Positions 16,493 to 25,634 of a stretch of DNA of 59,823 nt are shown here, piece after piece. A model generated the notes under the pieces. That model was not told the origin of the DNA. It saw nothing but the letters and a program-made list of their open reading frames with translations, and did no database searches. The translations under genes were made by a program, and so were the position numbers. This DNA is from Rhodospirillum sp. (GTDB lineage: Bacteria > Pseudomonadota > Alphaproteobacteria > Rhodospirillales > Rhodospirillaceae): NCBI GenBank assembly GCA_021741145.1, contig JAIOYK010000034.1, forward strand, positions 1 to 59,823, read 5' to 3'. The number at the start of each line of letters is the position of its first letter. The first letter of the stretch is position 1.

Positions 16493-18463
16493 TTACCCTT
16501 CCCGCACCCGGGTAACGAACGTGACGGAGGCACTGCTCAGGGCGCCGGAATCCTCGCTCAGGCGCTCCGCGGCGCTGGAGACCTCGACCGCGGCGCTGCG
16601 GACCTGCGCCAAGTGGCGATTCAGGGACTGAATGACCCCGGACGCCTTGGCCGTGCCGCCCGCGGCCTCGTTGACATTGCGGGCGATCTCCCGGGTCGCG
16701 GCGGATTGTTCCTCCACCGCCGCGGCGATTCCCGCGGCCATCTCGTCCACCCGGCCGATCACCTTGGCGATGGTCCGCATGGCATCCACCGAGGCTCCGG
16801 TCTCACTCTGGATATCCCGAATCTGTCGGGAGATATCCTCCGTCGCCTTGGCCGTTTGGTTGGCGAGGCTCTTGACCTCGCCCGCCACGACGGCGAACCC
16901 CTTGCCCGCGTCGCCCGCCCGCGCGGCCTCGATGGTGGCGTTCAGGGCCAACAGGTTGGTCTGCTCGGCGATGCCCGTGATCAGGGCCACCACTTCCCCG
17001 ATGTGCTTGGCCGCCTCGGCGAGGCGTTCCACCTGGATGGTCGAATGCTCCGCCTCTTGGCTGGCCGCCGCCGCGACTTCGCGGGAGTCACCCACGCGAC
17101 GGGTGATTTCATCGATGGACGCGGACAATTCCTCCGCCGCGGAGGCCACGGTCGCCACGTTGGCGCTGGCCTGCTCGCTGGCGCGCGCGCCTTCCGCCGC
17201 GTCCCGCTCCGCGGCGCCCGCGGTGTCGTCCAACACCCGCGCGGCGTTGTCCATCAGAGCCGCCGCCTCTCCCACGCCGCTAACCACGCCGCCGATGTCC
17301 CGTTCAAAGCTGTTCGCCAGATCGGCCATCAGGGCGCCGCGATCGGCGGCGGCCTGACGCTCGACCTCTTCCCGTTCGGTCCGCAGACGCGCCCCCTCGG
17401 CCATGCTGTCTCGGAAGACCGTGACCGCCTGAGCCATATCCCCAATCTCGTCCCCCCGCGCGATGGCGGGGATCGGGCTGTCCAAGTCCCCCATGGCGAC
17501 CCCCCGGGCCCGCTCGGCCAGGGCGACGATGGGTCCCGCGATGGCCCGCTTGACGACCAGGGCCACCCCCAAGGCCAGAAGAATCACCACCACGCCAATG
17601 ATCAGGAAATCGATCAGGGACCGGTTCATGGCGGTCAGATAAGCGGTCTGGTCCTCGGCCACCACCACCACGCCGATGGCCCGTCCCGAGTAATCCATCA
17701 GAGGCCCGGCCATGCGGGCGAAGGTCTGGCCACCCTTGGTCATGTCGGACAAATGGGTCCGGGCGTCCATCGCGGCGCGCAGGATCTCGGGTCCCGGCAC
17801 CATGGAGGGATCCAGGGACGAGCCCAGCGATTCGAAGCCCCCTCCCTCCTCGGCCAACAGGACCGCGACCGGGGACCCGGAGACCTTGGTGAAGGTCTCG
17901 ATGAGGGACTCCCCCAGACTGAGCCCCAACTCGACGGAGCCCACCTGTTTCCCTTCGTAATGGACCGGCACCACCGCGCGGACACCGACACCGGCCACGC
18001 CTTTCTCCACCCCGGAGACCGGCTTTCCTGTCGTGTTCACGACCACCACCGTTTCCCGGAAACCGGAAAGATCGTCCCCGAATTTTTCGGGTTTATGAAC
18101 CCGCAGGAAGGACATCGCCGGAGCCTTGTGGAATTGGAACTGTTTGACACCACGAGTCTCGGAAAAAGCTTTGAATCCAGGTACATAGGCGCGAGCAAGG
18201 GCCTCGCGGTCCCCCTCGGCCATGGCTTTCTGGACATCGGCGTTCAGGGCGACGCTCCAGGCCATGTCCGCGGCTCGAGTGGCCTGCACATTGATTCGCG
18301 CCGAAAGCCGTTCATAGGCCGCGATCAGACCGCGTTCGGAAAACTGGTCGATCTGATCGGCTTGCTTAACCAGGGCCGCCACTCCCATGCAAACCGTCGC
18401 CAGGGCGGCCAAACCCGAAAGCGCCATCCCAAGCCGTGCGCCAAGCCGCATCGTCATCCCCAT
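16493..18463 (-). CDS. Methyl-accepting chemotaxis protein with double-Cache sensor
   Basis: 656 residues. One N-terminal transmembrane helix (about 10-32), a periplasmic sensor to about 275, a second helix (LIDFLIIGVVVILLALGVAL), HAMP (about 300-355) and a full cytoplasmic signalling hairpin with AEQTNLLALNATIEAARAGD, the CheA/CheW contact tip. The sensor carries KQFQFHKAPAMSFLRVHKPE, which resembles the dCache_3 chemoreceptor domain. It senses an unknown small molecule and feeds CheA. AAGGGGAG precedes the ATG. It sits alone between glycan genes on opposite strands, with no che genes nearby. No C-terminal CheR-binding pentapeptide is visible. Confidence 0.92.
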   Translation of the reverse strand: MGMTMRLGARLGMALSGLAALATVCMGVAALVKQADQIDQFSERGLIAAYERLSARINVQATRAADMAWSVALNADVQKAMAEGDREALARAYVPGFKAFSETRGVKQFQFHKAPAMSFLRVHKPEKFGDDLSGFRETVVVVNTTGKPVSGVEKGVAGVGVRAVVPVHYEGKQVGSVELGLSLGESLIETFTKVSGSPVAVLLAEEGGGFESLGSSLDPSMVPGPEILRAAMDARTHLSDMTKGGQTFARMAGPLMDYSGRAIGVVVVAEDQTAYLTAMNRSLIDFLIIGVVVILLALGVALVVKRAIAGPIVALAERARGVAMGDLDSPIPAIARGDEIGDMAQAVTVFRDSMAEGARLRTEREEVERQAAADRGALMADLANSFERDIGGVVSGVGEAAALMDNAARVLDDTAGAAERDAAEGARASEQASANVATVASAAEELSASIDEITRRVGDSREVAAAASQEAEHSTIQVERLAEAAKHIGEVVALITGIAEQTNLLALNATIEAARAGDAGKGFAVVAGEVKSLANQTAKATEDISRQIRDIQSETGASVDAMRTIAKVIGRVDEMAAGIAAAVEEQSAATREIARNVNEAAGGTAKASGVIQSLNRHLAQVRSAAVEVSSAAERLSEDSGALSSASVTFVTRVREG

Positions 18464-18650
18464 GACACGCTCCCCTTCTCTCGAGACCCATCAGGCCTCC
18501 CCGCAGAGGAAAGAATGGTCCAACTGTCCGTCCGCGTCATTGAAAACCGTCAGCGAAAACTTAGTTTCCAAACAATTTGTACTGGTTCAAGACGATTTTT
18601 TTTGCGGGAACGCGCGAAAAAAGGGGAAGGGGAGGAAGACCTCTCCTTCG

Positions 18651-20723
18651 CTATCCCCTCTTCCGAGGTTGCGCCGTCACCAGAAAACTGGCCAAGGCGT
18701 CCACGGAGGCCGCATCCTCGAACAGCACCGACGCGGCGGCACGGATGCGGTGGGACAGAGCCGTCCGCTTGGCCAAGTCCTTGCCCAAGGTGGTGGCGAT
18801 CCGGACATAGGCGTCCTCGGTCCGGACCACCGTATCCGTCACCCCGATCATCCGACACAACCCGGCGGCCCGCCGGGACCGGAGTGTGGTCCCCTGGAGT
18901 GTCACCAGGGGCTTTCCCATGCCCAGGGCCTCGAAGGCGCTCAGTCCACCGCCCCAATGGAGGGTGTCGAGGACCACGTCCGCCGCCCCCAGGGCGGCCA
19001 GATAAATGCCGTAGCGGGTCCGTTTGAGCCACAGGACCCGCTCCCCGGGCAGGCCAGCGGCCTCGAAACGGGCTTTCATGCGCTCGGTCAGGGCGGGTTC
19101 GGCATCCCGGAACAGGCACAGGCGTCCCTTGAGATCCTCCGTCAGGATCCGGGCGAAGAGGCCGTCCATGTCGGGGTGGATCTTGGCCAGCCGCTGACCG
19201 CAAAGGTACAGGGTCTCCCCCTCGGGCAGGTTCAGCTTTGCCCGGTCGGCGGCTTCGGGCGCCAACCGGGGGACATGGGCCAGGAAACCAGGCAGCCGCA
19301 CGAGGTCTTCCCGGTATTGGGCCTGGGCCCCAGGCCCCTCCAGGGTCTCGCCCACCACGAAATAATCGATGGACGGCAGACCCGTCGTCACCGGATGCCC
19401 CGCGAGCACGCATTGCACCGGAGCATACCGCCCGTGGGCCAGGGCCATGGTGACGTCGTCCGTCCCCAGTTCGGGATAGAGCAGAACATCCAGGCGAGCT
19501 TCGCCCAGCAGGCGGTGGGCGCGCAGGATGTCCCGGGGCAGAACCAGCACCCCAGCGGCCTTGCCCGCCACCCGGTCCCAGGTCGGACCATGGGGATGGC
19601 CGGGGACGATCAGGGTGACGTCCAGGTCCGGACGCCCCAACAGGGCCGCCACCAGCCCCGCCTGAAGCCCCCCGCTCCCGTCATGGGAGAACCGATGGAA
19701 CAGGATCCCCACCCGACGGCGACCATCCTGGCGGGGGCGGGGGTCCCAGACCTGGCCGGCCGTGGTCTGAAGGACCGGGCAGATGGTCCGCAGGGTATCG
19801 GCGACCTCCGTCGCCAGGGCCAGGGCATCGCCCCCGTGAAGCGCCAAACCCGGATGGGCCAAACCGCCAACCAAGGCGTTGGGGTCGGGAATGAATGCCG
19901 CCTTTTCCCGCAGGTCGGCCAGCCGGTCCCGCAGGCGGCTCCGGGCCGTCTCGAGTTCCCCGGCGTCGGCGGGCACGAGGGGCATCAAGGAATTCGCGGC
20001 CAGGGCGAGCGCGGGGAAATCCGCGGCATTGGCCCCCAGGGCCCGGACGGCGGCCATCCAGTTTCCCGCTCGGGCCAGGGCTTCGCTCAACCCCAGACGG
20101 GCGGGCCAATGGGTGCCGTCCAGGGCCAGGGCATGGCGGAACAGTTCGGCCGCCTCGCCGGAGCGCCCCAGGCCAAGGAAAGCCTGGCCCCTGTTGACCA
20201 GGGTCGCCGGCGTGGCCTCCCCTTCCAGGATCAGACATTGGTCGATGATCTCCAGGGCATCCCGATGGGCGCCCATGGCGTTCAGCACCGCGGCCAGATC
20301 GCGCATGGCCTCGGCGCTGGTCCGAAACGGAGTGTAGACGGCCACGGCCTCGGAGAGGTCACCCAGGCGCCAAAGCAGACTTCCCAGGGCAAGGGCCGCG
20401 CCTTGATACCCCGGTCGCAGGACCAGGGCCCACCGCAGAGCCTCCACGGCGCCGGCCTCGTCCCCCTCGCCCAGGCGGGCTGTTCCCAGGTTCCGCCAGA
20501 TCTCCGCGTCGTTGGGGTCACGCAGAGCGGCCTCCTCCAGGCGGGTCCGCCCCTCGGCGGCGCGCCCGCTCATGAGGGCGCCAAGCCCGGACAGGTGCAG
20601 GGCGCCCGCGTGCCCGGGATTCCGGGAGAGGATTCCCTCGGACAGGGTCAGGGCCTCTCCCACCTTGCCCACGCGCAGGCTGTCGAAGGCCTTGTCCAGA
20701 ATCGCGGCGATTTCGTCGCTCAC
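18651..20723 (-). CDS. TPR protein with GT41-like C-terminal domain
   Basis: 690 residues from GTG 20723, whose first bases overlap the stop of the upstream gene (GTGA) and which has GGGAGGGGG upstream. Residues 5-290 contain eight or so TPR units. The transferase half starts near 375 (RRVGILFHRFSHDGSGG) and includes LDVLLYPELGTDDVTMALA, VQCVLAGHPVTTGLPSIDYF, and DVVLDTLHWGGGLSAFEALG, matching the same blocks as the 11822-14143 protein (PELGMSND, GHPVSSGLPSIDLF). The two are paralogues or related imports. Cytosolic; probably glycosylates a protein bound by the TPRs. Acceptor unknown. Confidence 0.8.
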   Translation of the reverse strand: MSDEIAAILDKAFDSLRVGKVGEALTLSEGILSRNPGHAGALHLSGLGALMSGRAAEGRTRLEEAALRDPNDAEIWRNLGTARLGEGDEAGAVEALRWALVLRPGYQGAALALGSLLWRLGDLSEAVAVYTPFRTSAEAMRDLAAVLNAMGAHRDALEIIDQCLILEGEATPATLVNRGQAFLGLGRSGEAAELFRHALALDGTHWPARLGLSEALARAGNWMAAVRALGANAADFPALALAANSLMPLVPADAGELETARSRLRDRLADLREKAAFIPDPNALVGGLAHPGLALHGGDALALATEVADTLRTICPVLQTTAGQVWDPRPRQDGRRRVGILFHRFSHDGSGGLQAGLVAALLGRPDLDVTLIVPGHPHGPTWDRVAGKAAGVLVLPRDILRAHRLLGEARLDVLLYPELGTDDVTMALAHGRYAPVQCVLAGHPVTTGLPSIDYFVVGETLEGPGAQAQYREDLVRLPGFLAHVPRLAPEAADRAKLNLPEGETLYLCGQRLAKIHPDMDGLFARILTEDLKGRLCLFRDAEPALTERMKARFEAAGLPGERVLWLKRTRYGIYLAALGAADVVLDTLHWGGGLSAFEALGMGKPLVTLQGTTLRSRRAAGLCRMIGVTDTVVRTEDAYVRIATTLGKDLAKRTALSHRIRAAASVLFEDAASVDALASFLVTAQPRKRG

Positions 20724-22027
20724 GGGGTCCCCCTCCCCTTTGCCCGGCATCCCATGGTCGCCAAGCGGTCGACCCGACGGGCCAGAAGCCGGGCTTCCTC
20801 CGCCAGGACCGGCGGCCACTGGCCATTGGCACCCTGACGAACCAGCCGCATGGTGGGATACCAGGGCGTGGCCGCCGCCGCCAGCCCCCATCGCCAATCG
20901 GCCATGCGAGGCAAGAGGACCCGGACCGGGCGACCGAGGGCCCCGGCCAAATGGGCGAAAACCGTATCAACGGCGAGGATCAGGTCCAGGGCCGCCATCA
21001 GCCCCGAGGTCCCCAGGAACGCCTCGCTTCGCCAATCGAAATCGGGGTCGGCGTGGAGAATCCCCAGAGTCTCGCAAAGGGCTGCTTCCTCCGCTGTCAC
21101 CTCCGGATGCAGGGCCACCAGAGTAACCCCGGGGACCCGCGCCAAGGGTTCAAATAGCGAAAGCGGAATGGACCGTTCCCGGTCCAGGCCATGGGTGGGG
21201 CTGCCGCGCCAGGCGAGTCCAATACGGAGGGGACCGGGGGCCGTCGCCTCCAACCGCGCCGCCCAGGTCGCTGTCCGGTCCGGATCGGCCCGCAGATAGG
21301 GCACGGGCGCGCCGCCCTCCGGACCCAGGCCAAGCACGCCGGGCAGATCCATGAGGGGCAGCACCGCCCCATGGGGCGGAGGGGTGACACCCAGGGGGAT
21401 CAAACCATCGAGACCCGGCGCGCCGGAGAGCAGGGCGCCCATCTCCGGCCGACAGGCCAGCAGAACCGTCCCGGCCCGGTCCCGGGCCGGGGAAAGGAAG
21501 CGCGAGAAGTGGATCGCGTCGCCCAGGCCCTGTTCGGTGTAAACCAACAGAGGGCCATCGGCGAGGGGGCCGCCCGTCCAGACCGGGCTGTCCGGAAAGG
21601 GAGGAGCCAAGCCCCAGGCCCGCCACCGGGCGCGATAGTCGGAAAATCCCTCGGCCCAGCGGCCCAGGGTCAACCGGGCGAGGCCCCGATTATAGCGGGC
21701 ATCGGCATGGTCGGGATAGGCATCCAGCAGGTCGGACAGGAGCGCGTCGGCGCGGACCGGATCTCCCTTGCGCAGGGCGACCGCCCCCAGGTTGGCCAGG
21801 GAGGTGGGCCGATCCGGCGCCAGGGCGAAGGCTCGTATCAGGGCCGCTTCCGCCCCGTCAAAGTCGCCCGCCTGGGCCAATTCCCGGCCCAACAGAGACC
21901 ATGCCGCACCATTCTCCGGAGCGGCCTCCACGGCTTTTGCCAAGGTCCCCGTCCGCGAGATCCGCGGATCCGGGGCACCAAGTGGGTCCGCCCCGGGACG
22001 TCCGGGGAGCCGGTCACCTTGGGTCAT
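20720..22027 (-). CDS. TPR protein with GT9-type glycosyltransferase-like domain
   Basis: 435 residues from ATG 22027. Three or four TPR units (about 40-150) precede a domain with LLVYTEQGLGDAIHFSRFL and LILAVDTVFAHLAGALGRPV, ending DWRWG...WYPTMRLVRQG. These motifs are the same as in the 1527-3158 protein, so the window has two members of this TPR-GT9 group, each paired with a GT41-type partner on the same strand (here coupled by a 4-base overlap, in the flagellar locus by a 30-base gap). That pairing supports a joint function in glycosylating one acceptor. Probably cytosolic. Confidence 0.8.
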   Translation of the reverse strand: MTQGDRLPGRPGADPLGAPDPRISRTGTLAKAVEAAPENGAAWSLLGRELAQAGDFDGAEAALIRAFALAPDRPTSLANLGAVALRKGDPVRADALLSDLLDAYPDHADARYNRGLARLTLGRWAEGFSDYRARWRAWGLAPPFPDSPVWTGGPLADGPLLVYTEQGLGDAIHFSRFLSPARDRAGTVLLACRPEMGALLSGAPGLDGLIPLGVTPPPHGAVLPLMDLPGVLGLGPEGGAPVPYLRADPDRTATWAARLEATAPGPLRIGLAWRGSPTHGLDRERSIPLSLFEPLARVPGVTLVALHPEVTAEEAALCETLGILHADPDFDWRSEAFLGTSGLMAALDLILAVDTVFAHLAGALGRPVRVLLPRMADWRWGLAAAATPWYPTMRLVRQGANGQWPPVLAEEARLLARRVDRLATMGCRAKGRGTP

Positions 22028-22081
22028 GTCATGCCCCCCTTCGGGACGGCCCCCCATGGTTGGCTCCAAGGATGAACTGGA

Positions 22082-22396
22082 TTAGTCTTCCTTTGGGGTC
22101 TCGACGGGCTTCTCACCGCTCACCAAGTGGCGCGCGCTGTCGACGATATCGCTGTAGCTGTCGCCTTCGGTATCGGTGTTTTCTTCCAGCCAAGCCATCA
22201 CCTCGGCCATGTCGACGGGGTACTTCCTAGCCATCACGGCGACCACCGCCTTGGCACCAAGAATATGGCAAGCCAGTCCATCCATCATATTCAGGACATT
22301 GGTCACCTGTTCGGTGGACAGGTCGCCCATACGCTCGACATCCTCGGATAACTTCGTCAGCAGGACCTGGATCTGATTGAGCATCAGCTCGGACAT
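22082..22396 (-). CDS. Small acidic helical protein of unknown function
   Basis: 104 residues from ATG 22396, with AAGGAG nine bases upstream; longer starts are possible but have no ribosome binding site. The sequence is mostly helical and acidic (SEDVERMGDLSTEQVTNVLN, AEVMAWLEENTDTEGD), with a single Cys in LACHILGAKAVVAVMARK and no signal peptide. It is the first gene of the unit that continues with the TPR-GT9 and GT41-type genes 55 bases downstream, so a chaperone, adaptor or regulator for those enzymes is possible, but nothing in the sequence proves it. Confidence 0.7.
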   Translation of the reverse strand: MSELMLNQIQVLLTKLSEDVERMGDLSTEQVTNVLNMMDGLACHILGAKAVVAVMARKYPVDMAEVMAWLEENTDTEGDSYSDIVDSARHLVSGEKPVETPKED

Positions 22397-22590
22397 GAAG
22401 AACTCCTTTCTGGTTTCCGTCGCGTTCCGCGAGAATACTGCATTCCGTGTCTCGGGTCGCGCCTTCCAATCAAGAAATCTTCGCGGCCCCCGTTTCGAGC
22501 CCACACCATGGCCCAAGGGAGTTATTAAATGCTGAATGGCCAGCACCCAAGGCGAAAATCAATCCTACGCCGGGAAAGGTCCCTCTTCCC

Positions 22591-23778
22591 ATGAAAATCG
22601 GTATTGGCTGGCAGGTCGGCGTGCCCAGCGGATGGGGCACCTATGGCCTGAACCTTTGCGTCCATTTGGAGCGCCTGGGCCACCGGGCGGTTCCCCTGTC
22701 CCTGGCCCACGATCTGAGCCTGGACCCTCTGACCGAGCGCTTGTTGGCTCCGACCCTCAGGGAACATATGTTCGCCGACAAACTGCGGGTCCTGCATGGC
22801 GCGTTGGACCTGCCCCATCCGGTGCTCCACGGCCTGGGGGACGGGCTGGAGGTCAGCGACTTCTCGGATGCCAACAGGGGGGCGCCGGACATCGGGGTGG
22901 TCTTCTTCGAATCCGCCGTGGTCCCCAAACCCAATCTGGAGCGGGCCCGGGACCTGCCCTTGATCGTTACCGGATCGAGCTGGAATCAGATGGTGCTGGA
23001 GGCCCACGGCCTGACCAACGCCCGCTTCTGCCCCCAAGGGGTGGACCCCAGCCTGTTCCACCCCGCCCCCCCGGCCAAGCGGGCACCGGTCGGCCGCTAC
23101 CTGATCTTCTCCGGTGGCAAACTCGAATACCGCAAGGGCCAGGACATCGCGCTGGCGGCCTTCAAGGTCTTCCACGACCGCCATCCGGAGGCCTTGCTGG
23201 TCACCGCCTGGCATAACCTGTGGCCGGAGAGCCTGGCGGGACTGACGGACTCCGCGCTGGTAAAATCGCTCCCCCAGGTGGACGGGCGGGGGCGGATCAA
23301 GGTCGCGGACTGGGCGGCGGCGGAGCACGGCCTGCCCCGGGACGCCATCCTGGACCTGGGTCCCCAGACCAACGCCAGCGCCCCCAGACTGTTGGGGGAT
23401 ATGGACCTGGCGATCTTCCCCAATCGCTGCGAGGGCGGGACAAACCTCGTGGCGATGGAAGCCATGGCCATGGGTCTGCCGGTGGTCCTGTCGGCCAATA
23501 CGGGTCACCTGGACCTGATCCAGGGGGGCGAAACCCTGGGCGAGCCCGTCTGCTGGGCGGTGAGGGATCAGGCCGCCATCGCCGAGATCACGGGGGATAT
23601 CAGCCGCACGGGCTGGGGGGAAACACCCATCGAAGCCCTGGTCGACGCCATGGAGGAAGCCTACCAAAACCGCGCCGAGGCGAAACGCCGGGGCGCCGCC
23701 GCGGCGCGGATGATGGCCGATTGGTCCTGGGAAACGCAGGTGAGACGCCTGCTGGTGGAAGTGGAAGCGGTGGCGTGA
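22591..23778 (+). CDS. GT4-type glycosyltransferase
   Basis: 395 residues from ATG 22591. GT-B fold: KIGIGWQVGVPSGWGTYGL at the start (glycine-rich acceptor loop), RYLIFSGGKLEYRKGQDIAL at about 170 and FPNRCEGGTNLVAMEAMAMG at about 278, the latter being the E-x7-E donor-binding motif of GT4 enzymes. No membrane helix. It is divergently transcribed from the 104-residue gene (194 bases between starts) and convergent with the CDF gene (10 bases between stops, no terminator seen). It probably extends or initiates the same glycan as the neighbours. Confidence 0.85.
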   Translation: MKIGIGWQVGVPSGWGTYGLNLCVHLERLGHRAVPLSLAHDLSLDPLTERLLAPTLREHMFADKLRVLHGALDLPHPVLHGLGDGLEVSDFSDANRGAPDIGVVFFESAVVPKPNLERARDLPLIVTGSSWNQMVLEAHGLTNARFCPQGVDPSLFHPAPPAKRAPVGRYLIFSGGKLEYRKGQDIALAAFKVFHDRHPEALLVTAWHNLWPESLAGLTDSALVKSLPQVDGRGRIKVADWAAAEHGLPRDAILDLGPQTNASAPRLLGDMDLAIFPNRCEGGTNLVAMEAMAMGLPVVLSANTGHLDLIQGGETLGEPVCWAVRDQAAIAEITGDISRTGWGETPIEALVDAMEEAYQNRAEAKRRGAAAARMMADWSWETQVRRLLVEVEAVA

Positions 23779-23788
23779 AGGCTCCCCT

Positions 23789-24739
23789 TCAATATTCAAA
23801 CACCCCCGCCGGCATCAGACCATGTTCCGTGACCCGGGGCACCACCGTGATCTGAATGCTTTCCACATCCTGACGAACCATGGCCTCCAGCTGGGCGCGC
23901 AGGGTCTCGATCCGTTTCACGGGAGTTTCCGGGGGGAAGGACAGCACCACCTCGACGATGGCCGTATCCGCGGCCCGGCGGGTGCGGAAGGCGAGCAGTT
24001 GGTCGTAGTCGTCGAAATGCTTGATCAACGCCCGGGTCATGGGCATCTGCACGTCCTCGCCACAGGCCGCGTCCAGCAGGTCGCCCAGGCTCACCTTGAC
24101 CATCCGCAGAGCGATCACCGACATCACGCAGATGGTCAGCAGACTCGCCACCGGGTCGGCATGGCGCCCGATCAGGGTGTCCGGCGCCGCCAGCACCACC
24201 AGCATGGCCACAGAAAGGATCAGGTTCGAAATCAGATCCTCGGAGAACAGATGGATCTGCGCCTTGACGATGGGCGAGGGATCGGACTTGCTCTGCTTGA
24301 GGAATCCGCGCAGCACCACGGCATTGACCAGCAGATAGGTCCCGTTGAAGACCAGACCGACCAGTAGACCCGTCCCCGTCGGCGCCTGCCCCACCTGAAT
24401 CCGCTCGATGGCCGAGGCGATGATGACCGCCGTCGCGGCGATCATGAACAGGGCCGCGGCCACGCTCGCCAGGCTTTCCATCCTGCCCAGGCCAAATTGG
24501 AACCGCCCTCCGGCCGGACGCAAGGCCCGACGGGCCACCATCCAGGTCACCGTCAGGGTGCCGAAGTCCAGAAGGGTGAGCAACAAGTCGGCCAGCAGGG
24601 CGCTGGAGGAGGAGGTCAGGACCGCCACCAGGGAGGCCGCCAGGGACGGCAACAGGACCAGCATGGCCATGCGGGTCAACCGTTCCCGCTTGATCCGGGA
24701 GATTTGGGAGGGGCTCCCCCCGAGATCGACGGACGGCAT
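23789..24739 (-). CDS. Cation diffusion facilitator family protein with degenerate metal sites
   Basis: 316 residues from ATG 24739. Six transmembrane helices and a C-terminal cytoplasmic domain give the CDF layout. Comparison with E. coli FieF from memory shows loss of key ligands. The first Asp of TM2 (DSLVD in FieF) is Leu here (LLTLLD). The HxxxD of TM5 becomes LFSED, leaving only the Asp, although a His stands one residue earlier. The FGHGKAE loop reads FGLGRME, and the preceding Asp and His are Gly and Phe. Active CDF proteins exchange Zn, Fe or Mn for protons; this one may carry another ion, act as a heterodimer partner, or be non-transporting. The zinc-binding ends of the cytoplasmic domain cannot be judged. 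It stands alone between glycosyltransferase genes. Confidence 0.8.
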   Translation of the reverse strand: MPSVDLGGSPSQISRIKRERLTRMAMLVLLPSLAASLVAVLTSSSSALLADLLLTLLDFGTLTVTWMVARRALRPAGGRFQFGLGRMESLASVAAALFMIAATAVIIASAIERIQVGQAPTGTGLLVGLVFNGTYLLVNAVVLRGFLKQSKSDPSPIVKAQIHLFSEDLISNLILSVAMLVVLAAPDTLIGRHADPVASLLTICVMSVIALRMVKVSLGDLLDAACGEDVQMPMTRALIKHFDDYDQLLAFRTRRAADTAIVEVVLSFPPETPVKRIETLRAQLEAMVRQDVESIQITVVPRVTEHGLMPAGVFEY

Positions 24740-24903
24740 GGGCGGGTATCCTGAACGTGACGGGTTTCGAAACCCAAGAAAGACACCAAAACCCCAAGCC
24801 GTCGCAAGGCCGCCAATCCCGGTCACTGGATTTTCAATCGAGCCTTCCCGGATACGGAATTTTCAACCAAAAAAGGCATCCCCGGGCTCCGATCCCTCCC
24901 GGA

Positions 24904-25578
24904 TCAGAAGCCCTCGCGCGCGTACCGGAGGGTATTCCCCCGCCCCAGATAACTCAGGTCGAGGCGATCCCGGGTCAGATCCAGAATGGCGAAACACTGG
25001 GGCTCCGAGACTCCAAACTCCGATAGGACGAGGATGGGACCGGCGTCTTCGGGGCCACCCGAAGGGCAGGTGTCGGCGACCTCGAAGAAGCCCCCTCCGG
25101 CCACCTGCTCTCCGTCAGAATAGTCCACGACCCGCCCGTCGGGTTCGAAGCGCCGGACGCTCTTTCCGTCCGTCACATCCCGCCAAGCGCCCACCAGGAG
25201 ATTCCCAAAGCGCTCCAAGGGTCCCTCTCCCTCGAACACCTTGACGCTCTCCAGGGCCATGTCCCGGGACACATCCCCCTCGCCGATGATCCGCCCTGTC
25301 AGTTCCACGGATTGCCCATACGACAGGGCATTCAGGACCAGGAGAGTCACACGGGATTCCGGCTCGTCCTCCCAAGCGTGGTAGATCCAGCCCTCCGATG
25401 TCACGTCACAGGCGAGGGCGCCATCGGGCCGCTCACACCCCTGGACGGTTCCATAAACAACGATGGAGTCTCCCATGGACCCTTCCCCGGCCCCAGCCCC
25501 AGCCCAGACGCCCCCTTGGACCCAAGGGGCGAGGACAAGACCCAGCAAGGCCGCGCGCGCCATGCGAAACCACCCCAT
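24904..25578 (-). CDS. Secreted protein of unknown function
   Basis: 224 residues from ATG 25578. Residues 1-32 look like a signal peptide: positive start, LLGLVLAPWVQGG, then a small-residue cleavage region around AWAGAGAG. The mature part has no recognised domain; it has paired Cys (GCERPDGALACDV; DTCPSG; PQCF), suggesting disulfides, and ends in RLDLSYLGRGNTLRYAREG, a pattern I associate with small beta-barrel hypothetical proteins of alphaproteobacteria. Periplasmic location is inferred. A start five codons downstream (MARAALLG) would also give a signal peptide. The GT2 gene lies 56 bases upstream on the same strand. Confidence 0.6.
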   Translation of the reverse strand: MGWFRMARAALLGLVLAPWVQGGVWAGAGAGEGSMGDSIVVYGTVQGCERPDGALACDVTSEGWIYHAWEDEPESRVTLLVLNALSYGQSVELTGRIIGEGDVSRDMALESVKVFEGEGPLERFGNLLVGAWRDVTDGKSVRRFEPDGRVVDYSDGEQVAGGGFFEVADTCPSGGPEDAGPILVLSEFGVSEPQCFAILDLTRDRLDLSYLGRGNTLRYAREGF

Positions 25579-25634
25579 CTTTCCAGGTCCCCCAACCAGT
25601 GCCTTTGGACTGTAAGGTACCATGGGATCCGGAC

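Noticed and set aside
16613-20837. Two plus-strand ORFs of over 800 codons opposite the chemoreceptor and GT41-like gene
   Set aside because: His/Gly/Gln-rich, no domain, and they cross gene boundaries and the intergenic gap; typical GC-driven antisense frames.
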